Positions 1 to 7,281 are shown, numbered from the stretch's first letter. The stretch: DNA of 18,105 nucleotides from CAYZZU01 sp964483105 (GCA_964483105.1 CAYZZU010000044.1:1-18105), one strand, 5' to 3'. Notes: generated from the sequence alone by a model not told the origin. Numbers and translations: made by a program.

Positions 1-5
1 TGAAA

Positions 6-20
6 CCAAGAGGGCTTTTT
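6..20 (+). terminator. Right half of a probable intrinsic terminator cut by the window edge
   Basis: The GC-containing block CCAAGAGGGC (6-15) is followed directly by TTTTT (16-20), the form of the descending arm and U-tract of a rho-independent terminator. The ascending arm would lie upstream of base 1 and cannot be seen, so this is inference. It would end a plus-strand gene to the left of the window. Confidence 0.3.
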
Positions 21-35
21 GTCTTTATTGATCTC

Positions 36-161
36 CTATCGCTCATTTAGGGCGGCTGCCTTGTCACGTTCCCGGTCTACCTCGAGCCGGTAGGGTTCCC
101 CGGTTTCGCGAAGGAGAGACCCCGGATTACGATCGGTCGCGAACGCCTGTTCGGATTTCAT
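36..161 (-). CDS. Possible 41-residue hypothetical protein
   Basis: I do not recognise this gene. An ATG at 161 on the minus strand opens a 41-codon frame ending in TAG at 36-38. The product begins MKSEQAFATDRNPG and is strongly charged (many R, E, D and K) with no membrane segment. A weak AGGG lies about 6 nt before the ATG. It would be divergent from the polyprenyl synthase gene. No clear promoter was found for it, and a frame this short could be chance; its favour rests only on the charged, protein-like composition and the otherwise empty DNA. Confidence 0.25.
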   Translation of the reverse strand: MKSEQAFATDRNPGSLLRETGEPYRLEVDRERDKAAALNER

Positions 162-192
162 GAAAATCCCTGAGAATTGGAGGTGCTACAAC

Positions 193-221
193 TTGACAAA
201 GGATGCCCGATGCTCTACTAT
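193..221 (+). promoter_or_regulatory. Sigma70-type promoter for the polyprenyl synthase gene
   Basis: A perfect -35 box TTGACA (193-198) is followed after 17 bp by TACTAT (216-221, 4 of 6 matches to TATAAT). Transcription would start near 228, leaving a leader of about 20 nt that contains the ribosome binding site AGGAG (236-240), 6 nt before the ATG at 247. Confidence 0.65.
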
Positions 222-246
222 CTCTTTATTTTAGCAGGAGTGCTGC

Positions 247-1221
247 ATGAAGATTGAAGAAGTCTGGAGCTGTCTGGAAAATGATCTGGCGAATGTGGAG
301 GCATGTCTCGCGGAGAATCTCCAAAGCGAGGCACCCCTGATCTCCGAAGTCGGTTCTCATATGTTTCGAGGCGGTGGGAAGAGGATCCGGCCCCTCCTTT
401 TGCTCCTGTCCGCCCGGTTGTGCGGATACCGGGGTGATCGACATTATCTGCTGGCCTCCATTGTGGAGTATATTCATACGGCATCCATTCTTCATGACGA
501 TGTTGTCGACGAGGCCAGTATCCGTCGTGGACGGGAATCCGCGAACCAGGTCTGGGGCAACCAGGCCAGTATCCTCGTGGGAGATTTCCTGTATTCCAAG
601 GCGCTTTTCCTTGCAGTGCGTGAACGAAACCAGGAGATCATGGATGTCCTCTCCGACGCTACGACCATCATGTCGGAAGGGGAGGTGATCCAACTCACCC
701 AGATCGGTAATGTGGACCTGACGGAGGAGGAGTATCTGAAGGTGATTACCAGCAAGACCGCGGTGCTGATCTCCGCGGCCTGTCATCTGGGAGCCATCCT
801 CTCCGACGCGTCCCCGGAGGAGCGGAGGGCCCTGATCACTTTTGGCAGAAACATCGGGATTGCTTTTCAACTCATTGACGACGCACTGGATTACTCAGCT
901 CAGGAACGGAAACTCGGGAAAAAGGTCGGGAAGGACCTGATGGAGGGGAAGATCACCCTTCCACTGATCCATGTGTTAAAAAGTGCGACCCCGGAAGAAA
1001 AGGAGCGGATTCGCAGGATTTTCAAGAATGGATCCGGCGAATCTCCGGACACGGATTTTGTTTTTCGGTGCATTGAAAAGTATCAAGCGGTCCCCTACAC
1101 CCTGGAGCGAACCCGGGTCTACATTCAACGGGCCAAGGAAGATCTGAATTTTTTTGACGACTCTCCGGATCGTGACGCTCTCCTGGCTGTTTCTGACTTT
1201 ATCTACAATCGTGAACTTTAG
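247..1221 (+). CDS. ispB: Polyprenyl (octaprenyl-type) diphosphate synthase
   Basis: Trans-type prenyltransferase that extends farnesyl diphosphate with isopentenyl diphosphate units to make the side chain of respiratory quinones; cytosolic. The 324-residue length matches E. coli IspB (323). The family marks are visible: GKRIRP near residue 45, the first aspartate-rich motif DDVVD at 84-88, the second FQLIDDALDY at 207-216 (DDALD 211-215), and GKDLMEGKITLPL at 228-240. These Asp residues bind the Mg-diphosphate of the substrates in the family. The start ATG has AGGAG at 6 nt and a promoter just upstream. It is the first gene of a cluster with apbE and a thioesterase. The family is certain; the product chain length cannot be read from sequence alone, so the symbol is by similarity (a heptaprenyl- or solanesyl-type enzyme is possible). 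Confidence 0.9.
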   Translation: MKIEEVWSCLENDLANVEACLAENLQSEAPLISEVGSHMFRGGGKRIRPLLLLLSARLCGYRGDRHYLLASIVEYIHTASILHDDVVDEASIRRGRESANQVWGNQASILVGDFLYSKALFLAVRERNQEIMDVLSDATTIMSEGEVIQLTQIGNVDLTEEEYLKVITSKTAVLISAACHLGAILSDASPEERRALITFGRNIGIAFQLIDDALDYSAQERKLGKKVGKDLMEGKITLPLIHVLKSATPEEKERIRRIFKNGSGESPDTDFVFRCIEKYQAVPYTLERTRVYIQRAKEDLNFFDDSPDRDALLAVSDFIYNREL

Positions 1222-1264
1222 TTTGCCCTTCCTGAAGAAAGACAATCCGCCTTCCCCGGTTCTG

Positions 1265-2293
1265 ATGTCTCCTTTCGGTTTGATTGCCGTGAAAGGCCTC
1301 TTCGCGAGGGTGATTTCGGCAGCAGTCCTGCTCTTTCTTCTTCCGACCGTTGGATGCCGGTCCCCCGAATCTTCTCTGGTTCGCAGAGAACAGGTGCTCA
1401 TGGGAACCACCGTGAGTATCTCGATCGCGGGAGTCCGCGCCGCTCGGGCAAACGAGGCAGCGGATCTCGCCTTTCGGGAGATCCGGAGGATTGAAGGGTT
1501 GATGAGCACCTACCTGCCGGACAGTGAAGTCTCCCGGATCAACCGCTCCGCGGGACAAGAGTGGACCCGGGTTGACCCGGAAGTTCTTTCCGTGATCCGG
1601 GAGGCGCTTCACATCAGCAGGATTTCCGGAGGGGCCTTCGATATTAGCTATAAACCCCTGGGATCGGTCTGGCGTTTTGAGCCCGGAAGCCGCCCTCCGG
1701 ATCCGCCGACAGTGAGCGGGCTTCTTCCCCTGGTGGACTATCGGAAGATCCTGATCGACCGGAAGGGGCGCGTGCTGCTGAAAAGGAAAGGGATGGCCAT
1801 CGGGCTCGGAGGAATCGCGAAGGGATACGCCGTGGACCGTGCCGCGGCCCTGCTGAGGCGCCAAGGAATCAGGAACGCCATCATTAACGCCGGTGGGGAC
1901 CTTCTGGTTTTCGGACGACGTTCCCCGAAGAACGTGTGGACGATCGGAATTCAGGATCCGAGAGATCCCACAGGCGTCCTCGGAGAATTACATCTCACCA
2001 AAGGTGCCGTCGCAACATCGGGGGATTATGAGAGATTTTACATTTATCGAGGGGTCCGGTATCATCATATTCTAAATCCCCGCACCGGTTTTCCGGCACG
2101 GGGGGTCCGAAGCGTAACCATTACAGCTCCCTCGGCCATGCAGGCCGACGCCCTGGCTACGGCGGTCTTTGTTCTGGGAACCCAGGAGGGGCTTGCCCTG
2201 GTGCGACATCTTTCCGGGGTGGAGACAATGATCGTGGATGGAAAAGGAAAGATCTTTCGTTCCCGGGGGTTTCAATCAGGAGGAATCGAATGA
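1265..2293 (+). CDS. apbE: FAD:protein FMN transferase (ApbE), probable lipoprotein
   Basis: ApbE transfers FMN from FAD to a Thr/Ser of target proteins such as NqrB/NqrC- or RnfG/RnfD-type redox subunits, outside the inner membrane. From the ATG at 1265 the product is 342 residues. An N-terminal hydrophobic stretch (about 17-30) ends in TVGC, an imperfect lipobox with Cys31. Family motifs follow: MGTTVSI 46-52, GGIAKGYAVD 182-191, INAGGDL 207-213, TSGDYERF 251-258, HILNPRTGFP 268-277 and ADALATA 294-300, the last carrying the Asp/Thr of the Mg site. The frame is open back to an ATG at 1154, inside ispB, but starting at 1265 gives the best signal peptide; the ribosome site is weak, and GTG 1289 is another option. 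It overlaps the next gene by ATGA (2290-2293). No flavinylation target lies in the window. Confidence 0.9.
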   Translation: MSPFGLIAVKGLFARVISAAVLLFLLPTVGCRSPESSLVRREQVLMGTTVSISIAGVRAARANEAADLAFREIRRIEGLMSTYLPDSEVSRINRSAGQEWTRVDPEVLSVIREALHISRISGGAFDISYKPLGSVWRFEPGSRPPDPPTVSGLLPLVDYRKILIDRKGRVLLKRKGMAIGLGGIAKGYAVDRAAALLRRQGIRNAIINAGGDLLVFGRRSPKNVWTIGIQDPRDPTGVLGELHLTKGAVATSGDYERFYIYRGVRYHHILNPRTGFPARGVRSVTITAPSAMQADALATAVFVLGTQEGLALVRHLSGVETMIVDGKGKIFRSRGFQSGGIE

Positions 2294-2784
2294 CCGGGGA
2301 TTTGGAAGGAAAGACAGTTGCCGAGTCCATGGTGGAAAGCATGGAACTGATTCAGCCGAATGACGGGAATCATCTCGGGAATGTCTTCGGCGGGAAGGTG
2401 CTCTCCATGATTGATCTGACCGGGGCTATGGCCGCGATGCGGCACTGCCGGAAGGTCGTGGTCACGGCCTCCGTGGACCGGGTCGATTTTAAACATCCCA
2501 TCAAGATCGGCACCCTTTCGATCATCCGGGCGTGGCTCAACGCAGCTTTTCGTACTTCGGTGGAGGTGGAGGTGGAACTTTTCTCCGAACATCCGATTAC
2601 CGGGAACCGATGCAAAACCTGTACGGCTCTGGTGACCTATGTGGCGCTGGATGAAAAGGGCCGGCCGACTCCGGTTCCACCTCTGATCTGCAGGAGCCCG
2701 GAAGAAAAAGAACGGCACCGGCTTGCCGAGGAGCGAAAGCGCTTCCGGGACCGAAGCCGGAAGCGGGATGCCTGTCCCGAATGA
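2290..2784 (+). CDS. Hotdog-fold acyl-CoA thioesterase, YciA-like
   Basis: Predicted acyl-CoA hydrolase of 164 residues, cytosolic. The central family motif is clear: NHLGNVFGGKVLSMID at 27-42, with the Asp (42) that takes part in catalysis in YciA/ACOT-type hotdog enzymes, followed by VTASVDRVDFKHPI (58-71). The C-terminal tail from about 137 is Arg/Lys/Glu-rich and probably disordered. The start is well set: ATG overlaps the apbE stop (ATGA), with AGGAGG (2278-2283) 6 nt upstream, which suggests translational coupling. It lies 95 nt before tolQ. In E. coli the gene in that place, ybgC, also encodes a hotdog thioesterase, but the FGG motif here is the YciA subtype. The substrate is unknown. 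Confidence 0.85.
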   Translation: MTGDLEGKTVAESMVESMELIQPNDGNHLGNVFGGKVLSMIDLTGAMAAMRHCRKVVVTASVDRVDFKHPIKIGTLSIIRAWLNAAFRTSVEVEVELFSEHPITGNRCKTCTALVTYVALDEKGRPTPVPPLICRSPEEKERHRLAEERKRFRDRSRKRDACPE

Positions 2785-2797
2785 TGTTCCGAGCCTA

Positions 2798-2824
2798 TTG
2801 ACTTTATGGGGCAATCTGTATTAA
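2798..2824 (+). promoter_or_regulatory. Possible promoter of the tol-pal genes, with an adjacent palindrome
   Basis: TTGACT (2798-2803) is followed by TATTAA (2819-2824). The 15-bp spacing is short for sigma70, so the call is tentative. The perfect 10-bp palindrome TCTCCGGAGA follows at 2827-2836, just where an operator could sit. The tolQ start is at 2880. Confidence 0.4.
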
Positions 2825-2879
2825 AGTCTCCGGAGAGATGTATTGATTCCTGTCATCCAACCATCCGGAGTGAACATCC

Positions 2880-3632
2880 ATGGAAAATAGCGCGCTGGCC
2901 CTTTCCCATAGCGGGATCCTTTCGCTTGTGATCCATGCGGGACTCGTGGTTAAGGGGGTGTTGTGCCTCCTCCTTTTCTTCTCCGTAATCTGCTGGGCCA
3001 TCATCTTTTACAAATACCGGATGATCCGTACTGCGCGGATCCAGACGAACAGGTTTCTGAAGGTTTTCTGGATGGATCACCCCTTGAGTACCCTGGTTCG
3101 AACGGCCAGACAGTATCCAGCCAGCCCGGTGTCCCGACTTTTCGAAGCCGCCTACATGGAGCTGACCCGGATCACCCGTTCCCCTTCTCCGGTTTCTCCG
3201 GCCAGGGGATCGAACCGGGAACCCGGTGGGAGGATTGAAGTATCGGGCGCAATCGAGGCGATCGGGATCGAGCCGGTCAAACGCTCACTGGTCCGGACCG
3301 CCATTTCCGAGATAACGCGTCTTGAACGGGCGATTACCTTTCTCGCCACGACCGGCAGTACGGCCCCTTTTATCGGACTGTTCGGAACCGTATGGGGTAT
3401 CATGGATGCCTTCCACGGCATCGGCATACGGGGTTCGGCCAGCCTGGCCGTGGTGGCGCCGGGCATCTCGGAGGCTCTGGTTGCCACGGCCGCGGGGCTG
3501 GCGGCCGCCATCCCGGCGGTGGTTGCCTACAATCACTTCGTCCGCAAGATACGAGTCATTTCCAATGAGATGGAAGCCTTCTCTTCGGAGTTTTTGACGA
3601 TCGCCGAAAAATACCTGGAAGTCGGCGAGTAG
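2880..3632 (+). CDS. tolQ: TolQ-family proton channel subunit (TolQ/ExbB)
   Basis: Inner-membrane motor protein that, with TolR, uses the proton gradient to energise TolA. 250 residues with the expected three membrane segments: about 22-44, about 152-176 and about 197-218. The conserved region LATTGSTAPFIGLFGTVWG (155-173) and the PGISEALVATAAGLAAAIPA stretch (194-213) are diagnostic of the MotA/TolQ/ExbB family. The large loop between the first two segments (about 50-150) is cytoplasmic in the family. The start ATG has CGGAG 9 nt upstream. Family members TolQ and ExbB cannot be told apart by motif alone; tolR, tolA, tolB, pal and cpoB downstream decide for TolQ. Confidence 0.92.
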   Translation: MENSALALSHSGILSLVIHAGLVVKGVLCLLLFFSVICWAIIFYKYRMIRTARIQTNRFLKVFWMDHPLSTLVRTARQYPASPVSRLFEAAYMELTRITRSPSPVSPARGSNREPGGRIEVSGAIEAIGIEPVKRSLVRTAISEITRLERAITFLATTGSTAPFIGLFGTVWGIMDAFHGIGIRGSASLAVVAPGISEALVATAAGLAAAIPAVVAYNHFVRKIRVISNEMEAFSSEFLTIAEKYLEVGE

Positions 3633-3740
3633 GCCTTCTGTTCTCACAGGGGGGGAGCCACCCGCACAGTTCGGGAAGGGGATGTCCATATCATTCTGAA
3701 TTCGTCCGTCGAGGGATTTGCTGTACCGGGAGGAGAGGAG

Positions 3741-4157
3741 ATGGGACCTGCTGGAAACAAAGGGTATGGAACCATGTCGGAGATCAACGTCACTCCCCTT
3801 GTGGATGTGATGCTGGTTCTCCTTATTATTTTTATGGTGACCGCCCCCATGCTGCAGCAGGGGATGGACGTGGACCTACCCAAAACCCGTTCCACCACGA
3901 TCCGGGTCGACAAGGAACGCCTTGTGGTGACAATCACCCGCGAACAGAAAATCTATATCAACAGGACCGCCTTTACCCTGAAAAAACTGCGCCGGAAACT
4001 GCAAAAAATCCGCGCCGCGAATCCCGGAAAGGAGGTTTTCCTGCGGGCCGACAAGAGAATCCCCTATGGCTATGTGGTGAAGGTGATGGCGGCCATCAAG
4101 GAGGCTGGTATTTCCAAACTGGGGATGGTAACCGATGTTTCGGAGATCAAGGATTGA
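3741..4157 (+). CDS. tolR: TolR-family protein (TolR/ExbD)
   Basis: Second subunit of the Tol motor, anchored by one N-terminal membrane helix with a periplasmic domain. 138 residues. The motif MSEINVTPLVDVMLVLLIIF (12-31) is typical, and Asp22 in the helix is the expected proton-carrying residue. The periplasmic part (about 40-138) has the usual family layout, ending with VMAAIKEAGISKLGMVTD. A very strong ribosome site (GGGAGGAG at 3728-3735, 5 nt before the ATG) fixes the start. The 108 nt since tolQ happen to stay open in this frame but hold no ATG, and the family normally begins close to the MSEINVTP motif, so I do not extend it. Confidence 0.93.
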   Translation: MGPAGNKGYGTMSEINVTPLVDVMLVLLIIFMVTAPMLQQGMDVDLPKTRSTTIRVDKERLVVTITREQKIYINRTAFTLKKLRRKLQKIRAANPGKEVFLRADKRIPYGYVVKVMAAIKEAGISKLGMVTDVSEIKD

Positions 4158-4450
4158 CGGTTTTATAAAAAATCCGCCTGCTCTGTCACGCTTTCTATTC
4201 CGCAACAATGTTTCGGAGTGCAGCGTGCCCCGTTTCCATTAATGTTTAAATCTTTGCCGCTTTCGGCGGTTCAGACTTTTCGGAAGCCCGGGGGACGTCC
4301 ATCCTGTGCCTGGCGTGCCGGCAAGCGCAAGACAGGCCATCGCGGTCCAGCGTCCCAGTACGTCGCATTTCCCGGGATTCGCAAGCCTTGCAGCCGGAGC
4401 TTTTGACTGTGCCGTCTGAAAAAGAACTTTTGCCGAAACCATCAGGACGA
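4158..4450. other. Structured GC-rich intergenic insert between tolR and tolA; candidate dispersed repeat
   Basis: About 290 nt without a credible gene, inside a gene set whose other junctions are 18-151 nt. The part from about 4205 to 4420 has many short self-complementary blocks: GCCG/CGGC around 4250-4262, TGCCGGCA near 4317-4324, TCCCGGGA near 4371-4378 and GCAAG-C-CTTGC near 4380-4390. The 7-bp inverted pair TTCAGAC (4270-4276) / GTCTGAA (4414-4420) could bound a 151-bp unit. Short frames on both strands here look non-coding. From general memory, the segment around 4360-4420 resembles a sequence that recurs between genes in some environmental deltaproteobacterial-type assemblies; I cannot verify this. 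No second copy is in the window. Confidence 0.5.
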
Positions 4451-5215
4451 ATGCTCCTGAAAACGCACCCTTTTCTGGACACCGGACTCGGGAAGGATTT
4501 CCGGCGGATGTTCTGGGTTTCCCTGATTGCGCATTTCGCCTTGCTTTCCCTGATTGTCTTTTCACGCAGGCTGGTTCCTCCTCCTCCAGTCTACTACGCG
4601 CCTCCCGCCTACACCGTGGATCTGGTGACGATCGAAAGACCGAAACCGGTCAAGTCTCCCGGCAGGACCCGGGCGGTGGTGCCCAAAAAGAAGACGGCCA
4701 AAAAGATTCTGATTCCCAAGTCGCACAAAAAAAAGGTGTCCAGGACCGCGAAGAAGGTAAAACCCAAACCGAAGAAAGCGGTTGCGAAGAAAAAACCCTT
4801 AAAGAAATACAGTGAACGCGAAATTCGTTCCCGGATCGCATCTCTGAAAAAGAAGGTGGCGGTCAAAAGGATCGCCGAACAGGAAGCTATCGAGGCGCGG
4901 GGAAAAATTACCAGCCGGTTGATGGAGATTAAATACAAGGTCTATCAAAATACCATCTACTCGATCATTGACGGCAATTACGAGGTGCCGAGAGGGATCA
5001 GTATCCAGCCGGATGTTGTAGCTATCGTAACCGGGGAGATCACGAAGGAGGGGAAGATCCGGAATCTTGCCCTTAGAAAGCGATCCGGGAATGAGGCGTT
5101 CGACCATGCTGTGATCCGGAGTCTGGAGAAAAGCAGCCCCCTGCCTCCACCTCCGGGGGATGGAACCGGCATGGAGTTTGAGATGAGGTTTTCACCGGGG
5201 GGGCTGCAGAAGTGA
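4451..5215 (+). CDS. tolA: TolA/TonB-like energy-transducing protein
   Basis: Links the TolQR motor in the inner membrane to Pal/TolB at the outer membrane. From ATG 4451 the product is 254 residues: a short cytoplasmic head, one membrane segment (about 21-38), a Pro-rich stretch (about 43-52), a very Lys-rich rod (about 78-142), and a C-terminal TonB/TolA-like domain (about 160-254) with the features GNYEVPRGI, IVTGEITKEGKIRNLAL and FDHAVIRSLEKSSPLPPPP. The start is uncertain. TTG 4388 would add 21 residues coded by the repeat-like insert. ATG 4508 has AAGGA 10 nt upstream but would begin one residue before the membrane helix. ATG 4451 gives the most natural TonB-type head, yet its AGGA is only 3 nt away and lies in a hairpin. 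TonB is an alternative name; the neighbours favour TolA. Confidence 0.82.
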   Translation: MLLKTHPFLDTGLGKDFRRMFWVSLIAHFALLSLIVFSRRLVPPPPVYYAPPAYTVDLVTIERPKPVKSPGRTRAVVPKKKTAKKILIPKSHKKKVSRTAKKVKPKPKKAVAKKKPLKKYSEREIRSRIASLKKKVAVKRIAEQEAIEARGKITSRLMEIKYKVYQNTIYSIIDGNYEVPRGISIQPDVVAIVTGEITKEGKIRNLALRKRSGNEAFDHAVIRSLEKSSPLPPPPGDGTGMEFEMRFSPGGLQK

Positions 5216-5229
5216 ACAGGGGAAAATCC

Positions 5230-6549
5230 ATGCGGTTTTTGAAATGGTTTTTCATCACACAGGTTCTGAACCTGTTTGTGTGGCAGGGCGCCGCGCAATC
5301 CAAGATTTATCTCGATTTCAACTCACCCTCCTTTCGGAGACTCCCCGTGGCGGTTCAGCTGTTCCGGAGCCGGGACCCCCTCTCCGAGGCCCCTGGACTG
5401 GGGAGGGAACTTCAGGAGACCGTGAGTGAAGATCTGGATTTCTCCGGGCTCTTTCGCGTCCTCGATCCGCTCAGCTTCATTGAGGATCCGAAGAGTTCCG
5501 AAACCGATCCAACCAGGATCCGTTTCGAGGATTGGCGGGTTATCGGCGCGGAGGCCCTGATTAAAGGCTCCTTTTCGAAGACCGGGGACCGTCTGAAGGC
5601 CGAGTTTTATCTGTACGATGTAATCCGGAGACAGGTCATTCTGGGAAAACGGTATTACGGTCGGAGTGAGGATCTTCGCCGAATGGCACACAAATTTTCG
5701 AACCGTGTGATCCAGGAGATCACGGGAGAGCCTGGGGTTTTCGATACCCGGATCCTCTACCTGTCATCTTCCGGTGGAAGTTATGCAATCCACCGGATGG
5801 ATTACGACGGGCACAACGACCGGATCCTTCTGCGGGGGAAGTCAATTCTTCTTTCACCGAAATGGTCTCCCGACGGGGAAAAGGTAGTCTTCACCTCCTA
5901 CCGGGATCAGAATCCGGATTTGTATCAGATGGTCCTCGAAACCGGCAGGATCCTGAAAATTTCCGGACAACCCGGCATCAACACCGGCGGCACCTATTCG
6001 CCGGGAGGAGGCCGGCTGGCCTATGTCATGAGCAAGGATGGAAACTCGGAAATCTATATTCTCGACAAATATTCCAGGCGTCCGAAACGGATTACAAAAA
6101 ACTGGGCCACCGATGTATCTCCCGCCTGGTCTCCGGACGGGAAGAGGATCGCCTACATGTCGGACCGCGGCGGGTCCCCACAGATCTATATCATGGATCG
6201 TAATGGAGAAAACATACATCGTTTGACCTTCCAGGGTAAGTATAACGCGACTCCGGCCTGGTCCCCCCGGGGAGACCGGATCGTCTTCTCCAGCCTGATG
6301 AACGGCCATTTCCAGATTTGCACCATCAAACCGGACGGGACCGGGATGGCCACCATAACGGCTAATGCCGGTGACAACGAAACTCCTTCCTGGTCTCCGG
6401 ACGGACGCTTCATCTGTTTCAGTTCCACCATGAACGGGAAACCGGATATATACATCATGAACGCCAACGGGTCGAAGCTTCGCCGGGTTACATCGGGGCC
6501 CGCACGCAATCTCGCGCCTGACTGGTCTCCACGTCTTGATCCTGAATGA
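5230..6549 (+). CDS. tolB: Tol-Pal system beta-propeller protein TolB
   Basis: Periplasmic protein that binds Pal and the TolA C-terminus and is needed for outer-membrane integrity at the division site. 439 residues from ATG 5230. A signal peptide covers about 1-22 (hydrophobic FFITQVLNLFVW, probable cleavage after AAQ). The TolB N domain (about 24-150) is followed by repeated propeller blades marked WSPDG/WSPRG: SPKWSPDG, GTYSPGG, SPAWSPDG, TPAWSPRG, TPSWSPDG and APDWSPR. ATG 5230 has AGGGG (5218-5222) 7 nt upstream and starts 15 nt after the tolA stop. A GTG at 5212 overlapping that stop in the same frame is less well placed. Length and domain order match the family (E. coli TolB 430). Confidence 0.94.
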   Translation: MRFLKWFFITQVLNLFVWQGAAQSKIYLDFNSPSFRRLPVAVQLFRSRDPLSEAPGLGRELQETVSEDLDFSGLFRVLDPLSFIEDPKSSETDPTRIRFEDWRVIGAEALIKGSFSKTGDRLKAEFYLYDVIRRQVILGKRYYGRSEDLRRMAHKFSNRVIQEITGEPGVFDTRILYLSSSGGSYAIHRMDYDGHNDRILLRGKSILLSPKWSPDGEKVVFTSYRDQNPDLYQMVLETGRILKISGQPGINTGGTYSPGGGRLAYVMSKDGNSEIYILDKYSRRPKRITKNWATDVSPAWSPDGKRIAYMSDRGGSPQIYIMDRNGENIHRLTFQGKYNATPAWSPRGDRIVFSSLMNGHFQICTIKPDGTGMATITANAGDNETPSWSPDGRFICFSSTMNGKPDIYIMNANGSKLRRVTSGPARNLAPDWSPRLDPE

Positions 6550-6625
6550 TTCGGGCGGTCTTCTTTGCGGAGGAGGTCGAATGAACCGAAACATGGGTAT
6601 AACTCGAAGAACCGGCAAAAACCGA

Positions 6626-6654
6626 TTTACAGGAAGGAAATTCTATATTATAAT
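6626..6654 (+). promoter_or_regulatory. Strong internal promoter for pal
   Basis: TTTACA (6626-6631, 5 of 6 to consensus), a 17-bp spacer, then a perfect TATAAT (6649-6654). Transcription would start near 6661, giving a leader of about 40 nt with GGAAGGAG (6687-6694) just before the pal ATG at 6701. It would let Pal, an abundant lipoprotein, be made independently of tolB. Confidence 0.75.
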
Positions 6655-6700
6655 TCCTCAAATTTCCAAAGATCAGCAATTATTCGGGAAGGAGATCACC

Positions 6701-7228
6701 ATGAAGAAGAGTGGAGGATTGGTTTTCTGTGTAACCGTGGCACTGGCGATGCTCTTCATTGTGTCGGGCTGTGCCCGGAACCGTGAGACGGTAAAGGCTC
6801 CCACCCCCACCCCGGCGGTTGTTAAAAAAACGCCTCCGGAGACGACGGTTCCCCGGAAGCATGAAGTGGTTGTCGAAGAGATACAACCGATTCAGCCGAA
6901 AAAGGTGGAGGATATCTTTTTCGAGTTTGACCGGTTCGATCTGTCGCCGGATGCCCGGGCCACGCTGGCCGACAACGCCGCATGGCTGGAAAATCATCCC
7001 GGCGTCAAGATGGTGATCGAAGGGCATTGTGATGAACGGGGGTCCAATGAGTACAATCTGGCCCTTGGGGACAGGAGGGCCAAGAGCGCCCTGAATTACC
7101 TGGTCAACCTGGGGGTTAACCCGGAGCGGCTCTCCACGATCAGCTATGGGGAAGAGAAACCTCAGTGCACGGAGCATAATGAGGCATGCTGGTCCAAAAA
7201 CCGGAGGGACCATTTCACCATGAAATAG
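6701..7228 (+). CDS. pal: Peptidoglycan-associated lipoprotein Pal
   Basis: Outer-membrane lipoprotein whose OmpA-like domain binds peptidoglycan and partners with TolB/TolA. 175 residues. The signal sequence ends in the lipobox IVSGC (Cys24). A Pro/Thr/Lys-rich linker (about 30-68) leads to the OmpA-like domain (about 70-175) with FFEFDRFDLSPDAR, IEGHCDERGSNEYNLALGDRRA and the closing NRRDHF. The Asp and Arg in these motifs hold diaminopimelate in the family. The start at 6701 is supported by GGAAGGAG at 6 nt and by the signal peptide. The frame stays open upstream to another ATG at 6581 with its own GGAGGAGG; that longer form would put 40 residues before the signal peptide and is less likely. 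Confidence 0.95.
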   Translation: MKKSGGLVFCVTVALAMLFIVSGCARNRETVKAPTPTPAVVKKTPPETTVPRKHEVVVEEIQPIQPKKVEDIFFEFDRFDLSPDARATLADNAAWLENHPGVKMVIEGHCDERGSNEYNLALGDRRAKSALNYLVNLGVNPERLSTISYGEEKPQCTEHNEACWSKNRRDHFTMK

Positions 7229-7281
7229 GACCGAGAGACATAGGCCTTGCCGGATAGGCTTGCAAGTGGAGAATAATCCAG

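Noticed and set aside
192..257. Mini-frames just before ispB (TTG 192 after GGAGG; ATG 210 after AAAGGA, 15 codons overlapping the ispB start)
   Set aside because: They overlap the predicted promoter (193-221) and would lie upstream of its transcription start near 228, so they would not be in the main mRNA.
226..870. Long open frame on the minus strand opposite ispB
   Set aside because: It is fully antisense to a certain ispB and has no recognisable motif; a shadow of GC-rich codon use.
1154..1264. Longer apbE starting inside ispB
   Set aside because: The extra 37 residues are read from ispB in another frame and lack family likeness; the signal peptide begins at the 1265 ATG.
3633..3740. 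Open in-frame stretch between tolQ and tolR that might extend TolR
   Set aside because: It has no ATG, the ATG at 3741 has a very strong ribosome site, and TolR proteins usually start near the MSEINVTP motif.
4218..4565. Short frames on both strands in the tolR-tolA gap and the tolA 5' end
   Set aside because: Low-complexity, Arg/Pro/Ser-rich products with no motif; they follow from the GC-rich structured DNA.
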